Assembly (NCBI RefSeq): GCF_000142905.1
Contig: NW_013657627.1
Location: 232,090 to 295,997 of the forward strand
DNA length: 63,908 nucleotides
From: Thecamonas trahens ATCC 50062
Lineage: Eukaryota; Apusozoa; Apusomonadida; Apusomonadidae
Reading direction: 5' to 3'
The translations under genes and the position numbers were made by a program. Numbering within the stretch: the first letter of the stretch is position 1; the number at the start of each line of letters is the position of its first letter. This document shows positions 1 through 10,091 of this stretch, piece after piece. The notes under the pieces are model-generated. The model ran no database searches. It was not told where the DNA came from and saw nothing but the letters and a program-made list of their open reading frames with translations.

Positions 1-2
1 TG

Positions 3-270
3 GGCTTTTGCAACACCTGCCGCCATCCGCGGCCGATCCGGTCCAAGCAACTGTGCCGACTGTCGAGGTGTGGCGTCGACGTGTTGATCACCACTGTGTG
101 TGGCTGGGCAACTGCGTGGGCGGCCGGCAAACAATCGCGCCTTCCTGCTCGCCATGGTGCTGTACGAGGTGGCGGCAATGAATCGTGCTCCCATCGAGCT
201 CCGCATCCTCACCTCGGGCTGGTGCACCTCGTGGCTCGAGCTCCTCCCGCACATGCTAGAGTCGCAGCAG
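3..270 (+). pseudogene. Frame-broken DHHC palmitoyltransferase remnant
   Basis: Reading across three frames recovers the cysteine-rich domain of a DHHC S-acyltransferase. Frame 3 gives CNTCRHPRPIRSK (from base 9), frame 1 gives CADC, and frame 2 gives VDHHCVWLGNCVG (about 85-123). Frame 1 then gives NNRAFLLAMVLYEVA (from 130), the start of the following membrane segment. The order and spacing match the family consensus of CxxC, a proline-arginine stretch, HCxxC, DHHC and NCVG, except that the usual Pro after DHHC is Val. Three single-base indels would be needed to read through, and no second downstream membrane helix is visible in any frame. It is either a decaying pseudogene or poor sequence at a scaffold edge; the N-terminal part lies outside the window. 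Confidence 0.7.
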
Positions 271-429
271 AGAGGGGGGAGGGGGAATCGGGCAGGGATC
301 GGGGCCCGAATGACCCTGTGCGGTCAAAGGGTAGGGCTGCCTCTGATCGCATCGTGTGCAGAAGCGGCTGGTGGTGGTGGCTTACCCACGACCCCCCCCC
401 CCTCCCTCGACCACCACCACCTCACTCTC

Positions 430-1299
430 ATGGCGATGACCATGGTAACAGTGACGACTGGCATTCTTCTCTTGACCTTGGTCCTCGGTGTGGTGCTCAC
501 TGAGTACACCACGACCGGACTCACCTTTGAGAAGGTCCGGCTGGTCTCATCGTGGTCGGCCGGGAAAGGCTCGCGGTCGGCCGAGAAAGGCTCTTGGTCG
601 GCCGGGAAAGGCATGGAGGAGTCCGAGGTGGTGGGGAGGGAGGAGGGCAAGAGGCTGAGCAACTCGTCGACGACTGTCGTCAATTATCTGTTCCGATCAG
701 ATCTTCCGGAGATTGGCTCTGCTGGAAACAGATCATTTGCATGGAATGAACTGATGAGCTACATGGCTGAGCGTGCTGATGCTGCAGGGTTGCCGTGGCC
801 GACTCACCGTCAACCGTATGTGGTCGATCTCTCGCTGCTCGACGCCGTCAAGGACGCGAGCAAGTACGATGTGGAGAAAAAGTTCTTTGCTGCTCATCCA
901 GAGCTCGGCGAGTTCCACTTGTGGTCCATCTGGGGCATCGATGTCAATCCCAACTCGCTCGGCAAGCACGAGCGCAACGCCATGCTCGACGTCTTTCACC
1001 TGTGGGACGTCGATCAGCTCTCCTCTCGCTTGCCGGACCTCCACAAGATGATGACCACAGACTATGGCGCGCCGCGCGTCTTCCTCTTCCACTGCTACTC
1101 GGGCGTCGATCGGACCGGCGAGTTTGGCGGCGCTTGGCAGCTCAAGTATGGCGGCTGGAACTTGACCCAGGCCATCGCCTGGGACACCGCCATCAAGGGC
1201 AAACCCATTCTCACCCCAAACTCGGACATGCTCGCCTGGTACTGCTACTACCTCGAGCAGAAGGAGGGCATGTCGGGCCTGGCTTGCAACCACCCGTAG
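430..1299 (+). CDS. Secreted or lumenal CX5R (DRTG-type) phosphatase-like protein
   Basis: The protein has 289 residues. I chose the ATG at 430 because it opens a signal peptide (MAMTMVTVTTGILLLTLVLG) and the in-frame sequence upstream is the DHHC remnant. A three-fold 7-residue repeat (WSAGKGS and variants) follows at about residues 42-62. The core is FHCYSGVDRTGE, a C-x5-R loop with Cys222 and Arg228. The Asp before the Arg resembles DRTG atypical and lipid phosphatases more than classical tyrosine phosphatases, so the substrate may be a phosphoprotein or phosphoinositide. The remaining catalytic fold (TDYGAPRVFLFHC) fits this family. The gene is convergent with the next one, with only 2 bp between stop codons. 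The family call is good, but substrate and secretion are inferred. Confidence 0.65.
   Translation: MAMTMVTVTTGILLLTLVLGVVLTEYTTTGLTFEKVRLVSSWSAGKGSRSAEKGSWSAGKGMEESEVVGREEGKRLSNSSTTVVNYLFRSDLPEIGSAGNRSFAWNELMSYMAERADAAGLPWPTHRQPYVVDLSLLDAVKDASKYDVEKKFFAAHPELGEFHLWSIWGIDVNPNSLGKHERNAMLDVFHLWDVDQLSSRLPDLHKMMTTDYGAPRVFLFHCYSGVDRTGEFGGAWQLKYGGWNLTQAIAWDTAIKGKPILTPNSDMLAWYCYYLEQKEGMSGLACNHP
554..612 (+). repeat. 21-bp tandem repeat (3 copies) inside the phosphatase gene
   Basis: Units begin at 554, 575 and 596 with GGTCGGCCG. The 21-bp period preserves the frame and encodes a seven-residue Ser/Gly/Lys repeat between the signal peptide and the catalytic part. Confidence 0.75.
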
Positions 1300-1301
1300 C
1301 C

Positions 1302-2474
1302 TCACCCCGCAAGCCGGATCGAGACCACTGCGGCGGCAATGGTAAATGCAGAGACTGCGATCCGGCCCGCAAGCCCAGGCGTGACCGGCACGCCCACAAC
1401 CTGCCACGCCACCAGCTCCAGCATCTGCGTCGCATGCCCTGCAGCCGCAGACTCGAGCAGCGCGCCAGTTCCACGAAGCGGCCGCGTCAGCAGCGCCACT
1501 CGCAGCCGCGCTGCCCGTCCGGCAACCATCACAAGTGCATACAGCGGGCCGAGAAGCAGCGCGTACACCCCGATGGCGTTCACGATCAGGCTCACCACCT
1601 CGCCGGCGTCTGCCTTGGCCGAAAACGACTGCGACAGCTCAACCAGCGAGTACACCAGCGCCATGATCGACGGCAGGAAGAAGATGACCGAGACCACTGC
1701 GTACCGCGCCGACAGCGCGTCGGCCACAGACGCTAAATCCGCCAGCATCGGCAGCAACTCGACACTCTGCCCTCCTCCTGCCCGTCCACCCTCGCCGCCG
1801 CCGCCGCCCTCGCTTTCAGCCGGCGCCACCACACCAGAAGCCACCACATCCACAGCGTGAGCCACAAGCAGCGCAACAACAATCAAATGCCCCACCACCA
1901 TGCACATGCCGGCCACAATCGTGGCAGAGACCACGCCCTCGACAACTAGCCCGAGCCACCAGCGCTCGAACAGCGAAGCGCCAAATCCGACAAAGAGCAA
2001 GCCGACGATGGCCGTCACAGCAAACACACACCGCCAGATCCTCGCCTCACTCGCCACAAACCGTGCCACCGCCTGATCGTCGTCTCGCAGCGCGATGGTC
2101 ACCACCTCTGACCAGCTCTTGGCCACCGATCCGGCGAGCTTGACCGGCGAGGCAAAGGCCCACACGCCAGCGAGGTAGAGGACGACCCAGAGGAGCATCG
2201 CCAGCGCTCCCGTCACCGCCATTTCCCGCGAATACATCCTAGGCGCCACTTGTCCATCATCGACACCGCTGGCCATCACGCCGTAGAAGACTGCAGCGCA
2301 GATGCCGATCCCTGCGCTTGTCGCCACACGTATCGTCGCTCCGCCGTCGAGCGCCCATCCGAGTCCCCACAGCTGGACCGCTGTCGCGTATGGCCGGACA
2401 TACCGCGGCCGCCTCTCGCCCACCAGCGCATCCGTCTCCTGCCGCACCTCGGTCTCGCCTTCGCTTCCTGCCAT
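1302..2474 (-). CDS. Seven-TM membrane protein, possibly gustatory-receptor-like
   Basis: The protein has 390 residues from the ATG at 2474 (MAGSEGETEV); upstream in-frame Mets sit in low-complexity glycine coding that looks untranslated. About seven hydrophobic helices are visible, with a charged N-terminus, a long glycine-rich loop (EGGGGGEGG) between helices 4 and 5, and a last helix (IAVSAFTIAAAVVSIRLAG) ending at the C-terminus. I do not recognise a family with certainty. The short C-terminus, the amphipathic stretch LLPMLADLASVADALSARY before helix 5 and the HATQMLELVAWQV segment before the last helix recall insect gustatory receptors and the GRL proteins of protists. This is topology-level resemblance only. 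Its stop codon is 2 bp from that of the convergent phosphatase gene. Confidence 0.6.
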   Translation of the reverse strand: MAGSEGETEVRQETDALVGERRPRYVRPYATAVQLWGLGWALDGGATIRVATSAGIGICAAVFYGVMASGVDDGQVAPRMYSREMAVTGALAMLLWVVLYLAGVWAFASPVKLAGSVAKSWSEVVTIALRDDDQAVARFVASEARIWRCVFAVTAIVGLLFVGFGASLFERWWLGLVVEGVVSATIVAGMCMVVGHLIVVALLVAHAVDVVASGVVAPAESEGGGGGEGGRAGGGQSVELLPMLADLASVADALSARYAVVSVIFFLPSIMALVYSLVELSQSFSAKADAGEVVSLIVNAIGVYALLLGPLYALVMVAGRAARLRVALLTRPLRGTGALLESAAAGHATQMLELVAWQVVGVPVTPGLAGRIAVSAFTIAAAVVSIRLAG

Positions 2475-2904
2475 GCGAGACGTGTGAGCCTGCCGCAACT
2501 CTGGTACCTTCAGCCTGCTTTGTCCACGCCAAGACAACTTTATCTCGGTGTATGATTCGGTGTCCAACCATAAAAAGGATACAATTTGCCCCCTCCCCCC
2601 TCCCTTCCCCACTCTTGTCCCCCCCCCCCCCCCCTCCGTCCCCACTATAGACCAGTAACTGCCCTCTACCCATCCATCATCGCTCCCAACGTCCATTCAG
2701 CCCCGCTTCTACCCATGCTTGTTCTTGCCGCACCCGACCCGGTACAAATAGACCAAAATTTCCCCAATGTTCGACCTTCCCACGCGCGCTTTCCTCCCGC
2801 CACTCGCTAGCATCGAACCTTCCATGACCACCCCCCGCACCCCTCCCCCACTCCACCTCACGCCACCCATACGCCACCCCACCCATACACCACACACAGT
2901 GGAG
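2475..2904. promoter_or_regulatory. Divergent promoter region with C16 tract
   Basis: This region lies between two divergently transcribed membrane-protein genes. It holds a C16 run (2619-2634) and further CCCC-rich stretches up to the plus-strand start. In-frame ATGs at 2767 and 2824 precede C-rich sequence that looks untranslated. No convincing TATA box was seen. Confidence 0.4.
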
Positions 2905-4479
2905 ATGGAGGGACTTGCATCCCGGGCAGGGTTGAAACGGGTCAACTCTGTAGGCAACTCACTTGGCTGTAGCCCCCCACGAGGGAGTGCTGGTGCGGCG
3001 GTGGTGGAGGCGGGCAAGACAGCAAGCTTAGCAACGTCCATTACCCTGGCCCCCCCCACCCCCACCACCACCCCCACTACCAGCACTACCAGCACAAGCA
3101 CCAGCACCACTTCCAACAACACCGCACGGAGTGGTACAGTCTCAGGTCTAGGTGTACCCACAAATGAGATGGAGTCGGCAACAAGTGCAGATGGTCGCCG
3201 CCCTGCTGCTACCACGACAACCGCCACCACCACGGCCACCACCGCCACGGCCACCACCGCCACCGACAGTGCTGCTGCTGCTGGTGGAAGTGGTGCTGCT
3301 GCTGGTCATGGCAAACTTGGCGCCTATTCTCAACTACCATCATCATCGACATCGCATCCAGTCTCGCCGTCCTCACTCTCGGCTCCGGTCAGGGCTCGGG
3401 GTATGAGTCTGTCTCGCAAGGCTGTGTCGGCAAGTACTATGGGAGGCGGTGCTGATGACGGGAAGCAGGCCAAGGTCGGGGCTGGGGTCGGGGCTGGGGC
3501 CGGGGCCGATGCTGGTGCTGGTGCTGGTGCTGGGTTGGCCGGCCAGGATGGTCAGAGGAGTTGGACCCAGCGTTGGTCGCCTGGGCCCACAGATCGGCTC
3601 GGCATGGCAGTCGGAGGTGCCAGCTTGTCGCGCTCTCCCGGGGAGTGGCTCCGCTCGCCGTTGGCGTTCTCGCTGCCGGCATCGACGCGGATGGCCGGTG
3701 AGCCAGACGAGTTGAGAATCCGACTGCCACACTCGTCGGTCGGCCTGCCACAGACGCTGGCCATGCAACACTTTAGCGCTGACAAGGCTCAGGTTGCAGG
3801 CGGCGACGGCGCGCTCGGCCAGCTCTCGGCGCGGATCGACGCTTTTCTTGCTCGCACCTTTCTGGCAGACATTGACGACTGCGAGTGCGGCGTGCTCACG
3901 GGGTACCGCTACGGCGGCGCAGGAAGTGGGAGTACAGGCTACGACTACGGCTACACGCCCGAGGCTGACGGCCTGCCGCGCCGCTGGTGGGGCTGCGGCC
4001 GCGGCGAGATCGAGTCTGACGCCGACGGCCACGACATGGCAGCCGGTAGCGGAGCGTCCGCAAGCGGCTGGATGGCTGTCGCGCTCATCATGCTCCTCAC
4101 CGTCTACGCCGGCGTCCTGGTCTGGGACGCGCTCGCCACAGCCTCGGTCTCGAACGCCTTTGTGCTGGCCTTTGTGGCGCTCGGCGCCTACGGCGCCTAC
4201 GGCCAGCGGCTCTGGCCTCTCCTCGCCTTTCTCGCTGTCCACATCGGGCGGACGGTGGCGCTCATCCTTTACGTCGCCACCTCGCTCGTTCCCGCCATCC
4301 TCTCGGACTCGCCGCCTGTCGACTCGCCCGTGACCCACACCGATGGTGCGCCGTGCTTCCTCTGTCTCGGCCTCTACGCCCTTCTTGTTGTCGGCCACGC
4401 CCTCGTCGCCTTTCTCGCCTTCCGCCTCGTCATTGTCGTCAAGCGGCTCATCGTCAACCGCAAACAATGCTTTGCGTAG
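2905..4479 (+). CDS. Low-complexity four-TM membrane protein, unknown function
   Basis: The protein has 524 residues from the ATG at 2905 (MEGLASRAGLKRVNSVG); in-frame ATGs at 2767 and 2824 are possible but would add a proline/histidine-rich leader. Roughly the first 340 residues are disordered, with Thr/Ser, Ala/Thr and Gly/Ala runs (a GAGAGAGAG-like stretch near nt 3480-3540). The C-terminal third carries about four helices, including GWMAVALIMLLTVYAGVLVW, FVLAFVALGAYGAYG, LLAFLAVHIGRTVALILYV and LCLGLYALLVVGHALVAFL. It ends in a basic tail (KRLIVNRKQCFA). No known domain is recognised, and function is unknown. Confidence 0.6.
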   Translation: MEGLASRAGLKRVNSVGNSLGCSPPRGSAGAAVVEAGKTASLATSITLAPPTPTTTPTTSTTSTSTSTTSNNTARSGTVSGLGVPTNEMESATSADGRRPAATTTTATTTATTATATTATDSAAAAGGSGAAAGHGKLGAYSQLPSSSTSHPVSPSSLSAPVRARGMSLSRKAVSASTMGGGADDGKQAKVGAGVGAGAGADAGAGAGAGLAGQDGQRSWTQRWSPGPTDRLGMAVGGASLSRSPGEWLRSPLAFSLPASTRMAGEPDELRIRLPHSSVGLPQTLAMQHFSADKAQVAGGDGALGQLSARIDAFLARTFLADIDDCECGVLTGYRYGGAGSGSTGYDYGYTPEADGLPRRWWGCGRGEIESDADGHDMAAGSGASASGWMAVALIMLLTVYAGVLVWDALATASVSNAFVLAFVALGAYGAYGQRLWPLLAFLAVHIGRTVALILYVATSLVPAILSDSPPVDSPVTHTDGAPCFLCLGLYALLVVGHALVAFLAFRLVIVVKRLIVNRKQCFA

Positions 4480-5339
4480 CTTACATGTCTGATTATTATT
4501 GAACAATACCCCCCAACGCAGTCCCTCCCTCCCCCCCCCCCCCCCCCTACCTCCCTCCCTCCCCCTCACCGGCCAACCGGCCGCCACCTTCCGACCACCA
4601 CCACCGCTGCCGCTCGCCACACCACCAACCCACGCCGAACCGTTCTCACGTGTAACACCTCTCCTCAACCTGCACCGTCCCGTTTCTCTGGGTGCTGCAC
4701 GAGTACGTACCACACCCCCTCCGTCCCCCCCCTCCCCCCCTCCCCCCCTCCCCCCCTCTTTCATTTTTTCTTCCCCCCGCCCCCTTCCCCCCCTCCACGT
4801 CCTGGTCTGTCTGTGCCAGCGGGCGTTGCGGAAATGAAAGTCATCGAATATTGTCACGAACGTATCAATTGTTTTCAATGGGGCAAAGGAAGAGGGCAAA
4901 GAGTGATGGCAGCAGCAGGTCAATCGTGTTGATCATTGGCTTTCTCAATGTTACCAAACAATAATGTTCATGAGAGTCTATGGAGCTTGGGGGGGGATGG
5001 GGGAGAAGGGAAGGGAAGGGAAGGGAAGGGATGGGAGGGAAGACGGCGTGGCGCCTACTTTTGGCACTTTTTTGTTCCACACACTCGCCCGCACTCCCAC
5101 ACCCCTACCACACACTCACACTCTTTAATCACTATACAAATGCTACTATGACCTCGGTCGTGTCCTCGCCTACACGCTCGTATGCGTTTTGCCTGTTTCA
5201 CCCAATGCTACCCCTCTCACACCCTCGCCGCTCATCACCTCCATTTCGTACCACTCTCGGCCCGTCGCTCGTCGCTCGTCGCTCGCCGCTCGTCGCTCGT
5301 CGCTCGTCGCGCGCCCCGCCTCTCTCAACAGGGCTGGGC
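4480..5339. other. Intergenic region with C and purine homopolymer tracts
   Basis: No gene is seen. The stretch contains a C17 run (4531-4547), long C/T-rich sequence at 4710-4800, an AAGGG purine repeat near 5010-5035 and a CTCGT repeat at 5262-5310. An open frame runs from 4980 into the metalloprotease, but its codons before 5340 look like leader sequence. Confidence 0.5.
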
Positions 5340-8300
5340 ATGATGAACAACGGACGCCAGTCTCGCTCCAAGTGGGCCGTGTACCTCGCGGTCCCACTGC
5401 TGGTGGCTACGGTTGTGGCGATGGTGGCGCTCTCGCACACCCGCTCATCGCTTCGTGTGGAGCCGGCATCGGCAGACGAGGCCAAGACACAGACTGCTGC
5501 GCCCGTCTCGCTCTCCCACGCCACCGCCGAGCTGCGCAGCTGGATGGAGGCGCATGCTCGTGGCGAGGCGTCGGAGGCCGACGGCGTGGCGCTCGCGGCG
5601 CAGCGCGCGGCTCTGCTTGCCGATGCGGCGCTGTCGGACCCGGCGGCTGTCGCCAGCCATGCTCTGTACCCGGCCGCGCTGGCAGGCCTTCCGCCTGCCG
5701 TTGCGGCCCATGCCGAGACGTGGGTGACCGGCGAGGCCACCATCGAGATGCTTTGCCCTTTCCCCAAGCCGGTCGACCTCACCGCGGAAAAGGCGACCTA
5801 CGTGCAGGAAGTCGCTGCTGACCCGACAAACTTGCGGTCGTTTGACCGGCTCGACGAGCGTGCCCAGGCCCAGTTTGAGGCTCGCGAGTCGAAGCGGCTG
5901 GTCAAACTTGGCGCGCGAAAGACTGCGGCGCGCGCCGTCGCCACCAGCGACGACCACGATCATGACCACGACCACGACCACGACCACGATGACCACGATC
6001 ACGAGTACGACTACGTTGTGGTGTACAAGACTGGAACACATGCGACCACCAAGTTCCAGGCCTCGGTCTATGGCGTGCGCGACCAGCGGGCGGCGCGCGA
6101 GGCGGTTCCTGTCACGGGCGTGCTCGTCGGCTCGCGGCTGGCGGTGCTCGAGTCGCCGATGGTGACGATGTCTGCGGCTGACGGCCAAGTGCTACTGGAA
6201 AGCCACGGGCGAGCGCTCGAGGCGGCGACGCCTGCCGCAGCGGCGGGCAGCGCGAGCCACGTCGGCGTGCACGGCTCGCGGCTGGTCCACTTTGCCAACG
6301 AGGCCGAGGCTGTGGCTGCGGCCGAGTCTGCGCATGCGGCCAACGAGGCCGAGTTTGAGGCCAAGTTTACCTCGTACACGCCGACGGGCGACATCCGGAC
6401 CATCGTCTTTCTGGTGCAGTTCTCGGACGAGGCTGCACCGGCGACGACCGAGACCAACTACGCGCAGACCATGACAACGGTCAACACGTACTGGAACATC
6501 AACTCGTATGGACTCTCGCAGTACACGCCGATCGAGTACGAGATCATCACGCTCTCCAACTCGAAGAGCTCGTACTCGTCGGGAGGCTCGACGTGCCCGA
6601 TCGACTTTGGCAAGTCGTCGCTCCTCGACGACGATGTGTGGGCGGCTTCGAGCAACCTCGAAGGCGACTACCAGCGGTACCTCATTCTCTTCACTGAGTT
6701 TACTGCTTGTCCGTGGGCCGGCCTCGGCTCGATCGCTGCGTCAGGCACGTGGATCAACGGCCTGTTTGACGCCACGGCGCACTGGCACATTGCCGCGCAC
6801 GAGCTTGGCCACAACTATGCGTTCCGGCACGCCAACGCGTGGTACGGCGGCGGCACGTCGCCGGTCGGCTCGAGCGGACAGACGCTGCCGTACGGCGACG
6901 ACTTTGACATTATGGGTGCCGTCACCATCGACACTGACCGCTCCTCGTTCCATGTGAATACTCACAAGAAGCATGGTGTCGGATGGATCTCCGACTCGGA
7001 CCGCCAGACGGCCTCGGCCTCGGGTCAGTACCGCATTTTCTCGCACGACGCCATCGACTCGAACTCAGGCGTCCGCGCTGTCCGCATCCGTCGCGGCTCG
7101 GGCTCGTCGACCTGGTACTGGCTCGAGTACCGCCAGAACATTGCCTACGCACCGGCGACGCCGTACTTTTCCAACGGCATCAACGTCCACTGGGCGTACG
7201 AGCTCTCGTCGTTTGAGACCGAGACCGACCTCCTTGATCTCACCCCGGCGTTCATGACCGAGAACCTGTACGACGACCTGCTCGTCAACTCGCCGCTGCA
7301 GATCGGGCGGACGTTCTCGGACCCGGACGAGCAGATCCACTTTACGCCCATCGGCACGTCGTCGCTCGGCGGGCGCGGCTACATTGACGTCTTTGTCAGC
7401 TTTGAGGCCGCCAACTCGGCGCCAGTCATCAACTCGGTAACCGCGTCGTGCACCCAGCCCGAGGTCGAGGAGGCCGTCCTGCTGGTGGTCGACGTGACCG
7501 ACCCTGACGGTGACTTGCTCGCTTACTCGTGGGACTTTGGCGACGGCTCGCTCTCGTCGGTCAACTCGATTGCGGTCTCGCACGGGTGGGCCACGGCCGG
7601 CGCCAAGGAGGTTACCGTCACTGTCTCGGACATGCGCGGCTCGGTGACAACCGCCTCGGTCTCGCCTCAAGTTGTCGTTGCCGCCACCGGCCAGGGCGTC
7701 TGCCCCCCGTGTCCCAACGCGTGCAACGGGCACGGAATCTGCTCCGGCGGAGTCTGCGCCTGCTCGCCGGGCTACACCGGTGCCGACTGCTCGCAGGCCA
7801 TCGGAGTCACACAGCTGGTTCCCAACTTTGGGCCCATCGGCGGCGGCAACGTCGTCACCGTCCACGGCTTTGGCTTTAACGGCACCTCGTTTATCTGCAA
7901 CTTTAAGGGCATCGGCCTGCGGCCGGCGAACCGAGTCGACGAGACAACGGTGACCTGCACGGCGCCACCGGCGCTGTCCAAGTCGACTGTCGAGCTCGAG
8001 GTCTCGCCCAACTCGGGCTTGCACTACACTGGCTCGCGGATCGGCTACACCTTTGGCGGCGGCTCGTGCCCGAACAACTGCACCCAGCAAGGCTCGTGCG
8101 ACATCGGCCCGGGCGTGTGTACCTGCTACGCCGGCTTCACCGGCCTTGACTGCTCGACGGCCATCTCGGCGAGCACGCTTGTGCCGGCTGACCAGGGCCC
8201 CAAGTCGGGCGGCCTGCCGGTGACGGTCACCGTCTCGCCGGCGTCGGGCGTTTTTGACGCCACCGGCGCCACGCCCATGTGCCGCTTCGGCCTGACCAAG

Positions 8301-10014
8301 CCTGTTCCGGCCACCATGGTCGGCCCACAGCTGACGTGCACCACCCCGCCATATGGCGCCGGCGGCGTCACCGTCCCGCTCCAGGTCTCGCCCAACGGAG
8401 TCGACTTTACCAACTCGAGCCTCACCTTTACCTACCGCACCGCGGTGGATCTGGTGGAGAACGTGGCGTCGACGCCCAAGTCGATTGTCTCGGGTGAGTA
8501 CGCCTTTTACCGCTACTGGCTCGGCGATGTCACCGGGCTCACGGTCGATGTGACTCTTGCGGCGTCGACCGGCGCGCCGGAACTCTTTGCCCGCTCTAAC
8601 ATCGTGCCCATCAAGGGCGTTGTCGGCTCATTCTCCCTCGCGGCGCCCGGTACGCTCACCCTCGGCGCAACCGACCTCACGGCCGGCTTCCTCTACATCT
8701 CCGTCCTCACCACCGGCGCAGCGTCGGACTTTACGGTCACACTCGCCATCACTGGAACCCACACAGTGGCGGTCAACGCCGGCAACCCGTTGCGCGCGCT
8801 CGCATCGGCCGGAACGATCAACTACTACGCGGTGAGCCACGACGGGACGACGAACGCGGTGGTGGTCACCGCCGACGTCATCGGAACCGGCACCCCGCCG
8901 ACCCTGTACCTCTCCGGCACCGAGACGGCGCCGACTGCCACGACGGCGTCGTCGTCGGGCACCACCGTGGTCATCCAGGCTTGTGAGCCTGCAGGTACAT
9001 ACTACGTCGGCGTGGAGGGCGACGGCGTGTCGTACGGACTCGAGGCCCGGACCGAGGCGCCCCCGTCCCGGGCACGCTCCCCGGCGAGCTGCCGGGCAAG
9101 ATCATCTCTGCGCTCCGCGAAGAGTCGTCGGTCAATGTCACCTTTGCGCTCGCGGGCTCTGCCAATGACTACGACTTTGACCTCCGGTACGATGTGTTCT
9201 TCCGGCGCAACCAGGCCGATGTGGCGTTTGAGACGCCGTGCGACGTCAAGGTGAGCGGGACGGTGTTCCGGCAGAACCTGGCCTATGGTGCGTTCTCGGA
9301 CCCGCTGCTCCAGGTCTACCCGCTCGACGCGTCCACCAACTATCAGGTCGCCGTCATCGTCAAGTCGACGACGGGCGTCGAGGCCATGTACCTCCCTGCG
9401 CTGCAGAAGACCAAGCCGCCGCCGATCCCCAAAGCCCTGCTCTACGGACTCATGGCCGGTTCGGTCGGCATGGCCCTCATCGGCGGCTGCGTCGTCGGCT
9501 TCTTCAAGCTCCGCAAGCGCAAGCGCAAGAAGCGTAAGCACCGCAGCCACGCCCGCCGTCGGCGCAAGACCCGCCGCGGCCGCTCACACGCAGGCGGTGC
9601 CGCTCCGGGCGTCGCCGCCGCCGCTGGCGCAGGCCTCCCAGCGCGATCGCCGTTGGGAAGCGCGGCCCCCGCCACGCTGAGGCCCGCCAGGACCGCTCCA
9701 AGCCGGCCCGCCGCACGGCCGCCTCGGGCGGCGGCTCTCGGGCCACCGGCGGCGTCGCAGGCCCGCCACCCGGCACGGCCGGCGCACGCTCAGGCGCACG
9801 CTCCGGCCGCACCCGGCCCACCACCGCGCCGTCGCGCCAGCGCCAGCGCGCCATCGCCCGCGGCGACTTTGTGCCGCAGTACGAGAACGAGCTTGGCTTC
9901 CGCAAGGGCCAGAAGCTCTACATCCTGCAGAGGATGGATGCCGGCTGGTACAAGGCTGAGCTCGGCGGCAAGGTTGGCCTTGTCCCGGCCTCGTACGTCA
10001 AGCTTGTGCAGTAG
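5340..10014 (+). CDS. Membrane-anchored M11 gametolysin-like metalloprotease with SH3 tail
   Basis: About 1558 residues once two frame breaks are allowed for. Order: basic N-terminus and signal-anchor helix (VYLAVPLLVATVVAMVAL); propeptide with an Asp/His repeat (about residues 205-226); M11 domain with zinc motif HELGHNYAFRH (His487, Glu488, His491, His497) and Met-turn DIMG (Met525); PKD (about 695-780); EGF-like 1 (788-818); IPT/TIG; EGF-like 2 (910-939); IPT/TIG; two PPC-like beta domains; TM helix (LLYGLMAGSVGMALIGGCVV) followed by a very basic stop-transfer stretch; C-terminal SH3 (ARGDFVPQYENELGFRKGQ to LVPASYVKLVQ). M11 proteases cleave cell-wall or matrix glycoproteins. The family's usual Gly in HExxHxxGxxH is Ala here. 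Breaks lie in C5 runs at 9060-9064 and 9666-9670, where one extra C restores frame. The start at 5340 gives the clean signal anchor. Confidence 0.85.
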
Positions 10015-10091
10015 TCACCGCACACAATGAACATATCGCTTTGCTTTAGCTCTTCCACACTCGTCTCTCTAGCTCCTTCGCCTGGCGCACC

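Noticed and set aside
9065-9100. 36-bp GT-AG mini-intron explaining the first metalloprotease frame break
   Set aside because: Its length is a multiple of three and would not restore the frame, and it would delete residues that fit the beta domain. One missing C explains the break better.
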